64,000 nucleotides of DNA, taken from NCBI GenBank assembly GCA_035560005.1, contig DATMAN010000063.1, positions 80,395 to 144,394 on the forward strand, given 5' to 3'. Origin of the DNA: Burkholderiales bacterium. Its GTDB lineage: Bacteria; Pseudomonadota; Gammaproteobacteria; Burkholderiales; Eutrophovitaceae. Under the pieces are notes generated by a model that ran no database searches, was not told the DNA's origin, and worked only from the letters and a program-made list of their open reading frames with translations. This document shows, piece after piece, positions 1-9,335 of the stretch; position 1 is the first letter of the stretch, and each line of letters begins with the position of its first letter. The translations under genes were made by a program, and so were the position numbers.

Positions 1-604
1 GCACGCGTCCCTGCGAGGGCTTCAGCCCGTACACGCCGCAGAATGCGGCTGGCATGCGGATCGAACCGGCGCCGTCGGAACCCTGATGGATGGGGCCGAT
101 CCCCACCGCGGCGCACACGGCGGCTCCCGCGCTGGACGCGCCCGCGTTGTAGCCGTGTTTCCAGGGATTGTGGGTAATGCCGGTCAACGGGCTTTGGCTC
201 ACGCCCTTCCACCCGAACTCGGAGGTGGTGGTCTTGCCGATCGAGATCGCGCCGGCGGCGCGCAACCGCTCCACGTGGACATGGTCGAGATCCGGAACGC
301 GATCGCGGTAGATGTGCGATCCCGCCATCGTGCGCACGCCTCTGGTCAAGGCGAGGTCCTTGATCGTGGTCGGAACGCCATGCAGCAGCGGCAGGCGCTC
401 GCCGCGCATCACCGCCGCCTGCGCGCGCTCGGCTGCCTCCATCGCCGCCTCGAAGGTCGGCGTGCAGATCGCGTTGAGCTTCGGATTGAGCTTCTCGGCG
501 CGCTGCAGGACGGCGCGCATGAGTTCGACCGGCGAGAGCTCCTTCCCGCGGATCAGGCGCGTGAGCTCGGTGGCCGGAGCAAAGCACAGTTCTTCGTTGT
601 TCAT
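1..604 (-). CDS. Amidase-signature family hydrolase (3' part beyond window)
   Basis: This is the N-terminal 201 residues of an amidase-signature enzyme, which hydrolyses a C-N bond of an amide; the C-terminal half lies outside the window. All three members of the Ser-cisSer-Lys triad are visible: Lys in TTIKDL, the cis-Ser in AGASSAGAAV and the nucleophile Ser in GSDGAGSIRMPA. The start is the ATG ending at 604 (MNNEELCFAP), with no strong ribosome-binding site. No signal peptide is seen, so it should be cytoplasmic. The substrate cannot be told from sequence. Two further amidases lie at 4366-6015 and 17968-19536. Confidence 0.9.
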   Translation of the reverse strand, partial: MNNEELCFAPATELTRLIRGKELSPVELMRAVLQRAEKLNPKLNAICTPTFEAAMEAAERAQAAVMRGERLPLLHGVPTTIKDLALTRGVRTMAGSHIYRDRVPDLDHVHVERLRAAGAISIGKTTTSEFGWKGVSQSPLTGITHNPWKHGYNAGASSAGAAVCAAVGIGPIHQGSDGAGSIRMPAAFCGVYGLKPSQGRV

Positions 605-639
605 CGATGTGCACCCGGTTTCCGGGGTAGGACGGCGGC

Positions 640-1473
640 TCAGGCCTCGGTGCCCGGTCCCGTTGCCGTCCGCTGCGCTGCCATGTAGCGGGTGATGATC
701 TCCTGCTCGGTGCGCGTGCGCTGGTCGGCCCGGCAAGGATAGCGCAGCACCAGCGTGACCTTGCCTGCATCCATCAGCCGGACTGTCACTCGCGGTTCGG
801 CCGAAGGCATCACCACGAACTGCTCGCCCTCCAGTTCGCGCAGCGCGTTCTGCGCCGCAGCCACGAAGTCGGCGCACACGGCCTTGGTGACCTCGATCAG
901 CTTGCGCCGCTCGGTCTCCACGTCGCTGCCCGCGGCGAGCGGGACCTTCAGCAGCCCGAGCTGATAGTCGCCGAGGCGCGAATGGTTCTTCAGCGGATGA
1001 GCCACGTAGAAGCTGTTCGGGAACTGCACCACCCGCCCCGTGAACAGGTGCTCCTCGCTCATCTCCAGCACGGTGGTCGACAACAGCGTCTGGTCGATGA
1101 CCTCGCCCTTGACGCCGTTGATCTCGATGACGTCGCCGAACTCGAAACTTCCCGAGGTGGTGCGATGGATGTAGCCGAGGATCGAGGTCAGCAGCTCCTT
1201 GCCCGCCAGCACCAGGGCCACGCTCAAGGCCGCCAGCGACAGGGCCGCCGCGCGCAGCTCCGCGCGCCACACGAAGAGCAGCGCCACCAGCGCCAGCAGC
1301 AGCGAGAAGTTGCGCCAGAAAACCGAGGCGCGCAGCTTGGTTTCCCGCGACAGCGAGGACCGGCGGCGCAGGATCGCGGTGATGGCCAGGTTGGCCACCA
1401 CCACAGCGACGATCACGACGATGGTGCCCAGCAGTTCCGGGCCCAGACTGTAGAGGAAAGAAAGCAACTGCAT
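640..1473 (-). CDS. MscS-family small-conductance mechanosensitive channel
   Basis: This is an inner-membrane channel of the MscS family, which gates under membrane tension; many short homologues have no tested role. The 277 residues begin with a hydrophobic segment (about 10-35), followed by further membrane segments at about 55-110. The MscS beta domain comes next: FEFGDVIEINGVKGEV, then VVQFPNS. This order of pore helix then beta domain is typical. I chose the ATG at 1473 because the in-frame codon at 1494 is a TTG without a ribosome-binding site. The gene follows the partial amidase by 35 nt on the same strand, but no functional link is evident. Confidence 0.85.
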   Translation of the reverse strand: MQLLSFLYSLGPELLGTIVVIVAVVVANLAITAILRRRSSLSRETKLRASVFWRNFSLLLALVALLFVWRAELRAAALSLAALSVALVLAGKELLTSILGYIHRTTSGSFEFGDVIEINGVKGEVIDQTLLSTTVLEMSEEHLFTGRVVQFPNSFYVAHPLKNHSRLGDYQLGLLKVPLAAGSDVETERRKLIEVTKAVCADFVAAAQNALRELEGEQFVVMPSAEPRVTVRLMDAGKVTLVLRYPCRADQRTRTEQEIITRYMAAQRTATGPGTEA

Positions 1474-1584
1474 CGCGGATGGCCGCGCCGTCAACGCATC
1501 ACTTCAAAGCCCGGCGCGCCGGAAATCACGCTCCGATGGGCGGTCATGCCGCCGGGATTGCGCCGGGTGCGGACGGCAGCAGCT

Positions 1585-2289
1585 TCAGCGGTTGAAAACC
1601 ACGCGCGCCGCCGCCAACACGTCGGGCTCCGCCGGCTCCAAGACGGGAGGCGTTTTCCAGGGCGCAACCTCCTCGTCGTCCCCGTTTCCCATGGGCAGGG
1701 GCTGGCCCGGCGGCTGAGCAGCCTTGGCCCGGTCGACGATCGCGGTGCTTTCCTCGGCTTCCAGCAGCCGCGCGTACTCGAAGACGTCGAGCAGGCTGCG
1801 CTCCTGTTCGACGCCCTCCGGCCCGTCGATGAGCAGCTTCTGCAACTGGCGCGCTTCGTGTTCGTCGAGATCGGTGGCGGACCTGCGCTCGCCGTTGCGG
1901 GGCAGGTCGCGTCCGCAGTAGCGGCACACGATCGCCTGCGCGCGGATATGTTCGGCGCAATACGGGCACTGCTTGAGATTGCCGGCCGGCGGGGCGCTCT
2001 CCGCCGACTCGGCGGAGCCTTCGACCTTCCACCTCGGCTCGAGCAGTGCGTCCGGAACGGGGGCGGGAAGCTCGTCGGCGAGGCTGCGCACGTCCTTGTT
2101 CACCGCCCATACCAGCGCGGCAAACCAGCCCAGGCCGGTCCATCCGAGCACCAGGTTGATCGCGCCGATGGTCCAGAGGTAACGGTGCCTGCGCTCGAAG
2201 GCGATCAGGAAAGGCGCGAGGTAGGCAAGGAAGGCAAGCGGGACCAGCGCCACGAACCACCCGGCGTTGGCCGTGATCAGGGGGTTCAA
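1585..2289 (-). CDS. Membrane protein with superinfection-immunity-like domain and zinc ribbon
   Basis: About 234 residues. The first 65 are two hydrophobic helices resembling the superinfection-immunity (Imm_superinfect) domain, with the pattern AYLAPFLIAFERRH then NLVLGWTGLGW. Residues of about 100-130 carry a four-cysteine zinc ribbon, CPYC-x12-CRYCGRDL. The C-terminal 100 residues are charged and low in predicted structure. The family is widespread in chromosomes, and the name does not prove a phage role. The start is uncertain: TTG at 2289 has no close ribosome-binding site, whereas GGGAGGAG sits about 6 nt before an in-frame ATC at 2301. Confidence 0.7.
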   Translation of the reverse strand: MNPLITANAGWFVALVPLAFLAYLAPFLIAFERRHRYLWTIGAINLVLGWTGLGWFAALVWAVNKDVRSLADELPAPVPDALLEPRWKVEGSAESAESAPPAGNLKQCPYCAEHIRAQAIVCRYCGRDLPRNGERRSATDLDEHEARQLQKLLIDGPEGVEQERSLLDVFEYARLLEAEESTAIVDRAKAAQPPGQPLPMGNGDDEEVAPWKTPPVLEPAEPDVLAAARVVFNR

Positions 2290-2461
2290 CGGTTCAAGGA
2301 TTCTCGTCTCCTCCCAGTGGCCCCGACATTTGTCTAGTTTAGTGCGGGTTTCCTCGAAATCTCAACCGATTTCGTCGTGCCGGGGCGCGCGCGATGGTCA
2401 GAGGCAGGGCCAGTCTTCGTTTGCGCGAGCGCCCGGGATTGAGAAGTACAATCGAGGCCGG

Positions 2462-3046
2462 ATGACACTGCTGCTCCTGCCCTTTCTGCTGCGCGTGGAG
2501 GCTGCCGTGGTACTGGACAACGACTACGTGCGCGTGACGCGCGACGCCGCGCCCTGCGCGCAGGCGGCAACACCCGGCTGCGGACATCGCATCGTCGTGG
2601 CCCTGGGCGACCTGACGCTGGTCTCGGGCGCGGCCCCCCGGCGCATGGCCCGCGGCGACATCGCGGTTTTCGAACCCGGTGAGTCCTACGAGCCGCCGGC
2701 CGGCGCTTTCTACGAGGTGGCGATCAAGCCCGGGCACCCGCCGGTGCTCCGGCCGCCGGAGGTCATCGCCGCGGAGAAGAACACGCTGCTTTACGACGCC
2801 GCGGAGTTTTTCGTCTTCGAGGAAAAGCTCGATCCGGGCGACACGCGCGCGCGCCACAGTCACAGCCAGCGCGTGGTCATTCAGCTCAATCGCACGCGGC
2901 TGCAGCAGTGGCCGGACGGCGAGCCGGAAAAGTTCGTGGACATCGTGCCCGAGCGTCCGACGTTCAGTCCGCCGGTGATCCACGTCGTCAAGAACGTCGG
3001 CGCGGCACCGCTGCGGGGTGTGGTCATCGAGTTCAAGCCGCGCTGA
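2462..3046 (+). CDS. Cupin-fold protein of unknown function
   Basis: 194 residues with the look of a two-part cupin. A first beta region (about 15-95) contains GDIAVFEPGESYEPPAG. A second contains RARHSHSQRVVIQL, whose two histidines resemble a metal-binding cupin motif 1. The N-terminus (MTLLLLPFLLRVEA) is hydrophobic and could be a short signal peptide, so it may be exported; this is inference. I chose the ATG at 2462 because upstream codons in the same frame give an atypical arginine-rich stretch. It is convergent with the dehydrogenase at 3066. No substrate can be proposed. Confidence 0.65.
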   Translation: MTLLLLPFLLRVEAAVVLDNDYVRVTRDAAPCAQAATPGCGHRIVVALGDLTLVSGAAPRRMARGDIAVFEPGESYEPPAGAFYEVAIKPGHPPVLRPPEVIAAEKNTLLYDAAEFFVFEEKLDPGDTRARHSHSQRVVIQLNRTRLQQWPDGEPEKFVDIVPERPTFSPPVIHVVKNVGAAPLRGVVIEFKPR

Positions 3047-3065
3047 GCGCCGCCTTGTCCGCAGC

Positions 3066-4121
3066 TCAGGCGATCTCGGCGACCACGCGTCCCGTGATCT
3101 GTCCGGCCTTGAGCTCGTCGAGCGTGCGGCTGACTTCCGACAGCGGCCGTTTCTCGAGCGGGATCGGCTTGATGCGCCCGGCGCGGGCCAGCCGTACGAC
3201 TTCCTTCAGCTCGGCCACGTTGCCCACGCTGGAGCCCTGGATGCGCCAGGCCCGTTGCACGACCAGCACCAGCGAGATCGGAATCTCGCCGCCGTAGAGC
3301 CCCACCACGATCAGCCTTCCGCCCTTGCGCAAGGCCCCGAGCGCGAGATTCGCGGTGTCCGCGGAACCAACGAGATCCACCGCGCCGTACAGCGGCCCGC
3401 CGGCGATGCGCTGCAGCTGCTTCAGCGCGTCGGGATCGCGCCCGTTCACCGCGGCGGCGGCACCTTCCTTGCGCGCCACTTCGAGTTTGCGCGCATCGAT
3501 ATCGACCGAGATGATCCGTTCATGACCGAGAGCCCTGAGCATCTCGATCGCCATCAGACCGAGTCCGCCGGCACCCAGCAACACCACCCATTCGTCTCGC
3601 GGGATCGGCTGCAGTTGCGAGACGGCCGAGTAGGTCGTCAGCCCGGAACAGGACAGCGTCGCCGCCCATGCGGGATCGATGCCGCTCGCGTCGACCAGGT
3701 ACTTGGGGTGAGGCACGAGCAGATGATCGGCATAACCGCCCGGGCGCTGGATGCCGATCCAGCGCGGCGTCATGCAGTGATTGTCCATGCCCTCGGCGCA
3801 GCGCGCGCAGTTTCCGCAGCCGATCCATGGACACACCAGCCGATCCTGTCCGATCGGCACATCTCCGGCGTCGGGACCGGCGGCGATCACGGTGCCGAAG
3901 GGCTCGTGTCCCAGCGTCACCGGCGGATGCATGCCGCGCTCGCTCATATGCAAGCGCTTGCCGCCGCCCAGATCGAAGTAGCCCTCGCGGATATGCACGT
4001 CGCTGTGGCAGACACCGCAGTATTTGAGTTTCAGGAGCACTTCGGTTCCACCGGGCTCGGGTGTCGCGCGCTCGCGCCGCGCAAGCGGTCGGCCCCATTC
4101 CACCACGTCGTAGCTGAACAA
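3066..4121 (-). CDS. Zinc-dependent NAD(P)+ alcohol dehydrogenase (MDR family)
   Basis: 351 residues of a medium-chain dehydrogenase that oxidises an alcohol or reduces an aldehyde. The catalytic zinc ligands are in GVCHSDVH and the GHE motif. The structural zinc lobe is CGNCARCAEGMDNHC. The nucleotide-binding Rossmann motif is GAGGLGLMA, followed by an acidic residue in SVDIDARK, which favours NAD over NADP. I chose a TTG start at 4121 because AGGGAGG lies 5 nt upstream and the protein then begins FSYDVVEWG, as relatives do; longer in-frame starts add 82 unlike residues. The substrate is not determinable from sequence. Confidence 0.88.
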   Translation of the reverse strand: MFSYDVVEWGRPLARRERATPEPGGTEVLLKLKYCGVCHSDVHIREGYFDLGGGKRLHMSERGMHPPVTLGHEPFGTVIAAGPDAGDVPIGQDRLVCPWIGCGNCARCAEGMDNHCMTPRWIGIQRPGGYADHLLVPHPKYLVDASGIDPAWAATLSCSGLTTYSAVSQLQPIPRDEWVVLLGAGGLGLMAIEMLRALGHERIISVDIDARKLEVARKEGAAAAVNGRDPDALKQLQRIAGGPLYGAVDLVGSADTANLALGALRKGGRLIVVGLYGGEIPISLVLVVQRAWRIQGSSVGNVAELKEVVRLARAGRIKPIPLEKRPLSEVSRTLDELKAGQITGRVVAEIA

Positions 4122-4365
4122 TCTGTCCTCCCTCGCTGCGAAGACCGCGGCCGGCGCCCCCTGCGCCGTTGCCGCGCCTTCATCGCGCACCATCTTACCC
4201 CGGCAGGCAATGTCACCCGGATGACAGCGGACCGCGAGCCACGGGAGTATCTTGATCGCCGGGACCCGATCGGCCTGCCGCAACGCCGCTTGCGGGCGGC
4301 GCACCTGCAGCCGCTCGGGCAGTCCTGACGGTCCGCAACACAAACCGACGCGAAAGGAGGAGACC

Positions 4366-6015
4366 ATGAACAGGGCCAGACGTTATTCCCGCCGCAGTTT
4401 CCTGCAAGCCGGCGCCGCCGGGGTGGCCGCCGGCGTCATGGGCGCCGGCGTACCCGGCCGGGCGCGCGCCGCAAGAGTCCAGGCGCCGCCGCCCATGGCC
4501 ACCGCGCCCCGCGTGTTGCGCAAGCCGCCGCTTGCGGAACTCGAGCGCATCGCCGCCGCGTACAACATGCAGATCAGCCACGAAGACCTGGCGTCGCTGC
4601 GCAACCTGATGGACGGCGTGCTCGCCTCGTACCGGCGGCTCGATCAGTTCGCCGAGCCCACCCTGCCGGTGAAGTACCCGCGCGACGCGGGCTATCGCCC
4701 GAGCGCGGCGGAGAACAAGCTCAATGCCTGGTACTGGAAGTGCTCGATCAAGGGCGCGCCGTCCGGCCCGCTCTCCGGCAAGAAGATCGCGATCAAGGAC
4801 AACGTCTGCGTGGCCGGCATCCCGATGATGAACGGCTCGAACGTGCTCGAAGGCTACGTGCCGGACATCGACGCCACGATCGTGACCCGCATCCTGGACG
4901 CCGGCGGCGAGATCGTCGGCAAGGCCGTGTGCGAACACCTGTGCTTCTCGGGCGGCAGCCACACCTCCGACACCGGGCCGGTGTTGAATCCCCACGACCC
5001 GACCCGTTCCGCGGGCGGCTCATCCAGCGGCAGCGCCGCGCTGGTGGTCGCGCGCGAAGCCGACATGGCGATCGGCGGCGACCAGGGCGGGTCGATCCGC
5101 ATTCCGAGCGCATACTCCGGGGCCACCGGCCACAAGCCCACCTGGGGCCTGGTGCCCTACACCGGCGTATTCCCCATCGAGCTGACGCTGGATCATACGG
5201 GGCCGATCGCGCGCACCGCGGCCGACTGCGCGCTGCTGCTCGAAGCGATCGCCGGGCGCGACGGGCTCGATCCGCGCCAGCCGCACGATCTGCGCACCGA
5301 GCCTTACACCAGGCAGCTGACGGGCGAGGCGCGCGGGCTGAAGATCGGGATCGTGCGCGAAGGGTTCGGCTGGCCGAACTCGGAAAAGGACGTCGACGAG
5401 ATGGTTCGCGCCGCGGCGCAGCGTCTCACGCGCGCAGGCGCCAGCGTGAGCGAGGTGTCCGTTCCGCTGCACCGCGATGGCATCCACATCTGGAACGCCA
5501 TCGCGGTGGAAGGCGCCACCATGCTCATGGTGGCCGGCAACAGCATGGGTACCAATTGGAAGGGTCACTACACCACTTCGCTGCTCGACTTCTACGGGCG
5601 CAGCCGGCGGGCACGCGCCAACGACCTGTCGGAGACGGTGAAGCTCGTCATCCTGCTCGGCCAGTACATGCAGGACAACTATCATGGCCGCTACTACGCC
5701 AAGGCCCAAAACCTGGCGCGCATGCTGCGCGCGGCCTATGACGAAGCGCTGGCCGGCGTGGACCTGCTCCTCATGCCGACCCTGCCGCTCAAGGCGACCA
5801 AGCTCCCGGCCCCCAACGCGCCACGCGAGGAGTATGTCGCACGGGCGCTGGAGATGATCACCAACACGGCGCCCTTCGACGTGACCGGCCATCCCGCCTG
5901 CACAGTCCCCTGCGGCATGTCATCCGGGCTGCCGGTCGGCATGATGCTCATCGGCCGGCACTGGGAGGACGGTACCGTGCTGCGCGCGGCCGACGCATTC
6001 CAGAAGCTCGCCTGA
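4366..6015 (+). CDS. Tat-exported amidase-signature hydrolase
   Basis: 549 residues. The start ATG has AAAGGAGGAG just upstream. The N-terminus is a twin-arginine signal, RRYSRRSFLQAG then a hydrophobic stretch and a cleavage region ending ARA, so the enzyme is probably exported folded to the periplasm. The triad is complete: Lys in KKIAIKDN, cis-Ser in GGSSSGSAA, nucleophile Ser in GDQGGSIRIPSA. Most amidases of this family are cytoplasmic, so Tat export is notable. It is probably monocistronic, ending at a hairpin at 6035-6064 that is shared with the convergent gene. The substrate is unknown. Confidence 0.9.
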   Translation: MNRARRYSRRSFLQAGAAGVAAGVMGAGVPGRARAARVQAPPPMATAPRVLRKPPLAELERIAAAYNMQISHEDLASLRNLMDGVLASYRRLDQFAEPTLPVKYPRDAGYRPSAAENKLNAWYWKCSIKGAPSGPLSGKKIAIKDNVCVAGIPMMNGSNVLEGYVPDIDATIVTRILDAGGEIVGKAVCEHLCFSGGSHTSDTGPVLNPHDPTRSAGGSSSGSAALVVAREADMAIGGDQGGSIRIPSAYSGATGHKPTWGLVPYTGVFPIELTLDHTGPIARTAADCALLLEAIAGRDGLDPRQPHDLRTEPYTRQLTGEARGLKIGIVREGFGWPNSEKDVDEMVRAAAQRLTRAGASVSEVSVPLHRDGIHIWNAIAVEGATMLMVAGNSMGTNWKGHYTTSLLDFYGRSRRARANDLSETVKLVILLGQYMQDNYHGRYYAKAQNLARMLRAAYDEALAGVDLLLMPTLPLKATKLPAPNAPREEYVARALEMITNTAPFDVTGHPACTVPCGMSSGLPVGMMLIGRHWEDGTVLRAADAFQKLA

Positions 6016-6034
6016 GAAAGTCCCGACGCTCCGG

Positions 6035-6064
6035 GCGGCGGCCGCTGCAGGCCGCCGCTTCTTC
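6035..6064 (+). terminator. Hairpin after the Tat amidase gene
   Basis: A 9-bp GC-only stem (GCGGCGGCC with its complement) and a 6-nt loop are followed by TTCTTC. The T-tract is interrupted, so termination efficiency is uncertain. It lies in the 47-nt gap between convergent genes, where a terminator is expected. Confidence 0.5.
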
Positions 6065-8537
6065 ATGCGCGCGGCGCCGGAAAGGTCGCGGCGCAGACGG
6101 CGTAGAGCCCGATGGCGATGAGGATCACCGCGCTGAAGCCGAAGTGGATTGCGAGCAGCGTGGCCAGGATCGCGCCGGCCACTGAACTGCAGGCGTTGAT
6201 GCCCCAGGCCCACGGCACCGTGCGCCCGCCACTACGGCTCAACGCCTCCAGTCCGAGCGGAAACGGCATGCCCATGCACAGTCCCAAAGGCGCGATGAGC
6301 AGGATGGCGGCCGCGATGCGCGCCGCGTCCGGCAGGCGGACCAGGATTTCGGTCAGGGCGGGCAATGCGAGCAGGTAGAGCGCGCATGCGATCGCGATCC
6401 CGCACACCGGCCAGGTCACCGGCGGAACACGGCCGCGGCGGCCTGCCATCCAGCGCCGGGAAGCCGCGCTGCCCACGCCGGCCCACAGCAGAAACGAGAA
6501 CAGCGCGACCGCCACTGCGTAGCTCGGATGGCTCAGGAACAGGATGAATTTCTGGATGAACGCAATCTCGATGAACATGAAGCCGAGCCCAACCGCGGCG
6601 AAATAGAGCGCGCTGCGCGCGCGCAGTGCGGCGGGTTGCGCTCCCGCGCCGCGCAGCCGGCGCAGCGGCAGAAGAATGAACAGGGCGCCCAGCACAAGCG
6701 CCTGCAGCAGGGTCGCCGCGAGCAGCGGATAGCCCCATTCGATGAGCGGCAGCCCGCCGCGCTCCCTGAGCCTGAGCAGCTCCGGCAGCGTGCGCCAGCG
6801 GAAGAAATGCGCAAAGTAGGGGCGATCGTCGGTGGCCGGGCGAACGTCGAACTTGTAGCGCTCGAAGAAGGCCGCGCGCTGCGCACCCAGGAGTGCAACC
6901 GCGGCTTCGTGGAAATACGGCTCCTCGAGCCGGTTGTAGACATCGGACTGCGCGGCGCTCATCCCCGGATACCACACGAGGTCGAACGACCTCTGGCGGC
7001 AGAATGCACGCAGCCGCTCGAGGTCGCTGCCCGTGACCGGCCCGTTCTTCACGAGCAGCGTCGCGGTGTTCCAGCTTCGAATCATCATCATCCGCCCACC
7101 GGGATCGGCGACGCCGGAGCGCTCGAGCGCGACAATCGCCGTGGCGAGCAGCTTCAACGCGTCGCGCGGCGGCAGATTCACCCAGCGGGTGATCGACAAC
7201 AGGCCCTGCGGCGCGAGGCGCTCCAGATAGGCGCGCAGCGCCTCGACCGTATAGAGGTAGTTTTCCGACAGCGCATACAAACCGGCCGAAGAAGCGGCGA
7301 ACGAATCGAGCAGTCCGATCTGGATCACGTCGTAATGGCCGCGGCTGCGCGCGATGAAGCCGCGCGCCTCCGCGACGTGCACCCGGACGCCGGGCCGACT
7401 GTACGGCTTGCCGGAGAAGGACGCGAAGCGGTTCTGCACCAGATCGACGATCTGCGCATTGAGTTCGACCGCGTCGACGCCGGGCGCGTGGTGATAGAGC
7501 GCCTGCAGCACGTCGGCGCCAGCACCCGCGCCGAGCACGAGCACGCGCGGGGCGGGCTTGAGATGGTAGGCCAGCGCCGAAGTGAGATCGTCCAGATAGG
7601 CCAGCGCTTCCAAGCGACCGTCGAAGCGGTTGAGCGCGCTCATCCCTTCCCCGTCCGTGAAGATGCCCAGTTGCTCCGGAGGGGCCACCGCGGCGTTGAA
7701 ACTCAAGCCGGGCGCATGGCGCAGCGGCACCCGGGGGCTTTCCACCACCGCGATCCAGCCGAGCGGGCTGGAGCGCTCGGCGAGCACGCGGGCGCCGATC
7801 GCCTGCATGGCCTGCGAGAGCTGCTTGTAGGGCGACAGGCGCAACTGCCCGGCGGGTGTCTGCAACAATGCGGCGAGCGCGATCGCCGCGAGCAGCGGCA
7901 CGGCGGCGATCAGTCGCGGTCCGCGCGCTCCGCTCACCCAGGCCAGCGCGGCGGCAGCCAGCCCGAGCGCGGACACGCAGCCCAGAACATTCATCGGCGC
8001 CAGCACGTACAAGACGAGGATCACGCCCAGACTGCCGGCCGCCGCGCCCAGGATGTCGAAGCTGTAGACGGCGCGGGCCGCGGCGGCGTGGCGGGTAAAG
8101 CACAGGCACGCGCACAGCGCCGCGAAAAAGAAAGGGACGAACAGCAGCAGGTAGATGAGCGCCAGCCACAGAGGCTGGCGCAAATCCCACAGAAACTCCA
8201 GCGCGTTGAACGGGACCGCCTGCGCGGCGAGAAAACCTGCGCTGGAGGTCAAGCCGAACGCCGCCGCCGCGGCCGCGAAGCTCTCGAACAACCTGCTGCG
8301 CAGCCGCTCTCCCAGCAGGGTCACCGCGGTGCCGGCGGCGCCGTAACCGAGCAGCGCCACGCTGATCATCATGTACGCGAAGTGATGCCACTGGATGATC
8401 GCGAACAGCCGGGTCAGCAGGATTTCGTAGGCGAGCGCCGCCGCCGAAACCATCGCCAGCGCCATTCCGAGCGCCAACGGTACGCCGGTTTGCGCGCCCG
8501 CGTCGTCCAGCGCGCGAAAGGACCGATCCCGTTGCAC
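6063..8537 (-). CDS. Polytopic membrane protein with spermidine-synthase-like methyltransferase-fold domain
   Basis: 824 residues in three blocks. There are about six membrane helices (about 20-225), a soluble Rossmann domain (about 250-560) and six further helices to the end. The soluble domain carries a spermidine-synthase-like S-adenosyl-binding motif, VLVLGAGAGADVLQ, with an acidic residue in VDAVELNAQ. The family is usually listed as spermine/spermidine synthase domain protein; no polyamine product is proven, and the membrane blocks suggest an exported or lipid-linked substrate. The GTG start at 8537 lies 15 nt after the isoaspartyl methyltransferase stop, so the two are co-transcribed. 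A later in-frame ATG (residue 25) is also possible. Confidence 0.75.
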   Translation of the reverse strand: MQRDRSFRALDDAGAQTGVPLALGMALAMVSAAALAYEILLTRLFAIIQWHHFAYMMISVALLGYGAAGTAVTLLGERLRSRLFESFAAAAAAFGLTSSAGFLAAQAVPFNALEFLWDLRQPLWLALIYLLLFVPFFFAALCACLCFTRHAAAARAVYSFDILGAAAGSLGVILVLYVLAPMNVLGCVSALGLAAAALAWVSGARGPRLIAAVPLLAAIALAALLQTPAGQLRLSPYKQLSQAMQAIGARVLAERSSPLGWIAVVESPRVPLRHAPGLSFNAAVAPPEQLGIFTDGEGMSALNRFDGRLEALAYLDDLTSALAYHLKPAPRVLVLGAGAGADVLQALYHHAPGVDAVELNAQIVDLVQNRFASFSGKPYSRPGVRVHVAEARGFIARSRGHYDVIQIGLLDSFAASSAGLYALSENYLYTVEALRAYLERLAPQGLLSITRWVNLPPRDALKLLATAIVALERSGVADPGGRMMMIRSWNTATLLVKNGPVTGSDLERLRAFCRQRSFDLVWYPGMSAAQSDVYNRLEEPYFHEAAVALLGAQRAAFFERYKFDVRPATDDRPYFAHFFRWRTLPELLRLRERGGLPLIEWGYPLLAATLLQALVLGALFILLPLRRLRGAGAQPAALRARSALYFAAVGLGFMFIEIAFIQKFILFLSHPSYAVAVALFSFLLWAGVGSAASRRWMAGRRGRVPPVTWPVCGIAIACALYLLALPALTEILVRLPDAARIAAAILLIAPLGLCMGMPFPLGLEALSRSGGRTVPWAWGINACSSVAGAILATLLAIHFGFSAVILIAIGLYAVCAATFPAPRA

Positions 8538-8552
8538 GCGCCGCGTCCCGGA

Positions 8553-9335
8553 TCAGTGCTTTCCGGTCAGCGGCACGAAGCGCACCGGCAGGATCTGCCG
8601 GCTTCGCACCGAACCGTCGCGCCGCTTCTCCACCAGCAGCAGGTACTGCGTGAGAAAACTCGGCCCCACCGGTATCACCATGCGCCCGCCGGGCTTGAGC
8701 TGCTGGATCAGCGGGGGCGGAACGTGGCTTGCGGCCGCCGTGACCACGATGCCGTCGAAGGGCGCGCGCTCCGGCCAGCCGTAGTAGCCGTCTGCGACCC
8801 TCACCTCGACATTGCGGTAGCCCAGCCGCGCGAGCCGCTCGCCGGCCGCGCGGCCCAACGGCTCGATGATCTCGATCGTGCACACGCGCCGGACCAGTTC
8901 GGCCAGCACAGCGGCCTGGTAACCGGAGCCGGTGCCGATCTCCAGCACGGCGTGACCGGCCTTCGGGTCGAGCAGATCGGTCATCAGCGCGACGATGTAG
9001 GGCTGCGAAATGGTCTGCCCATGGCCGATCGGCAGCGGTCGGTTCTCGTAGGCATAGGGCTGCTGGTTGTGCGGCACGAACAGGTGCCGTTCGATCTTGT
9101 TCATCGCGGCGAGCACCAGCGGATTGAGCGCGGCGCGTCCGGTCTCGGCGGCCGTGGCCGCCGCCAGGCGCTCAATCTCCAGCACCATCCGGTCGCGCTG
9201 CCTGGCGTGTTCGGACTGCGCCCGCGCCGCGAACGGGATGGCGAGCGAGGCCAGCAGGCGCAGCGCGGCCCGACGTCGCAACTGCGCGCGTGCGCTGCCG
9301 GTCGTGCTGCGCAACTGCGCGCGAGGACGCGTCAC
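8553..9335 (-). CDS. pcm: Protein-L-isoaspartate O-methyltransferase, probably exported
   Basis: This enzyme methylates isoaspartyl residues to start repair of aged proteins, using S-adenosylmethionine. The 260 residues include the family hallmark PIGHGQTISQPYIVALM and the binding motif LEIGTGSGYQAAVL. Unlike the cytoplasmic Pcm of E. coli (about 208 residues), this one has an N-terminal extension with arginines, a hydrophobic core and an AARAQ cleavage-like site, suggesting secretion to the periplasm (inference). The GTG start overlaps the stop of the upstream CoA-transferase gene as GTGA, so translation is coupled. Confidence 0.88.
   Translation of the reverse strand: MTRPRAQLRSTTGSARAQLRRRAALRLLASLAIPFAARAQSEHARQRDRMVLEIERLAAATAAETGRAALNPLVLAAMNKIERHLFVPHNQQPYAYENRPLPIGHGQTISQPYIVALMTDLLDPKAGHAVLEIGTGSGYQAAVLAELVRRVCTIEIIEPLGRAAGERLARLGYRNVEVRVADGYYGWPERAPFDGIVVTAAASHVPPPLIQQLKPGGRMVIPVGPSFLTQYLLLVEKRRDGSVRSRQILPVRFVPLTGKH

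Noticed and set aside
1585..2289. Prophage remnant, from the superinfection-immunity-like domain
   Set aside because: No phage structural, integrase or attachment sequences lie near it, and this domain is common in chromosomal proteins.
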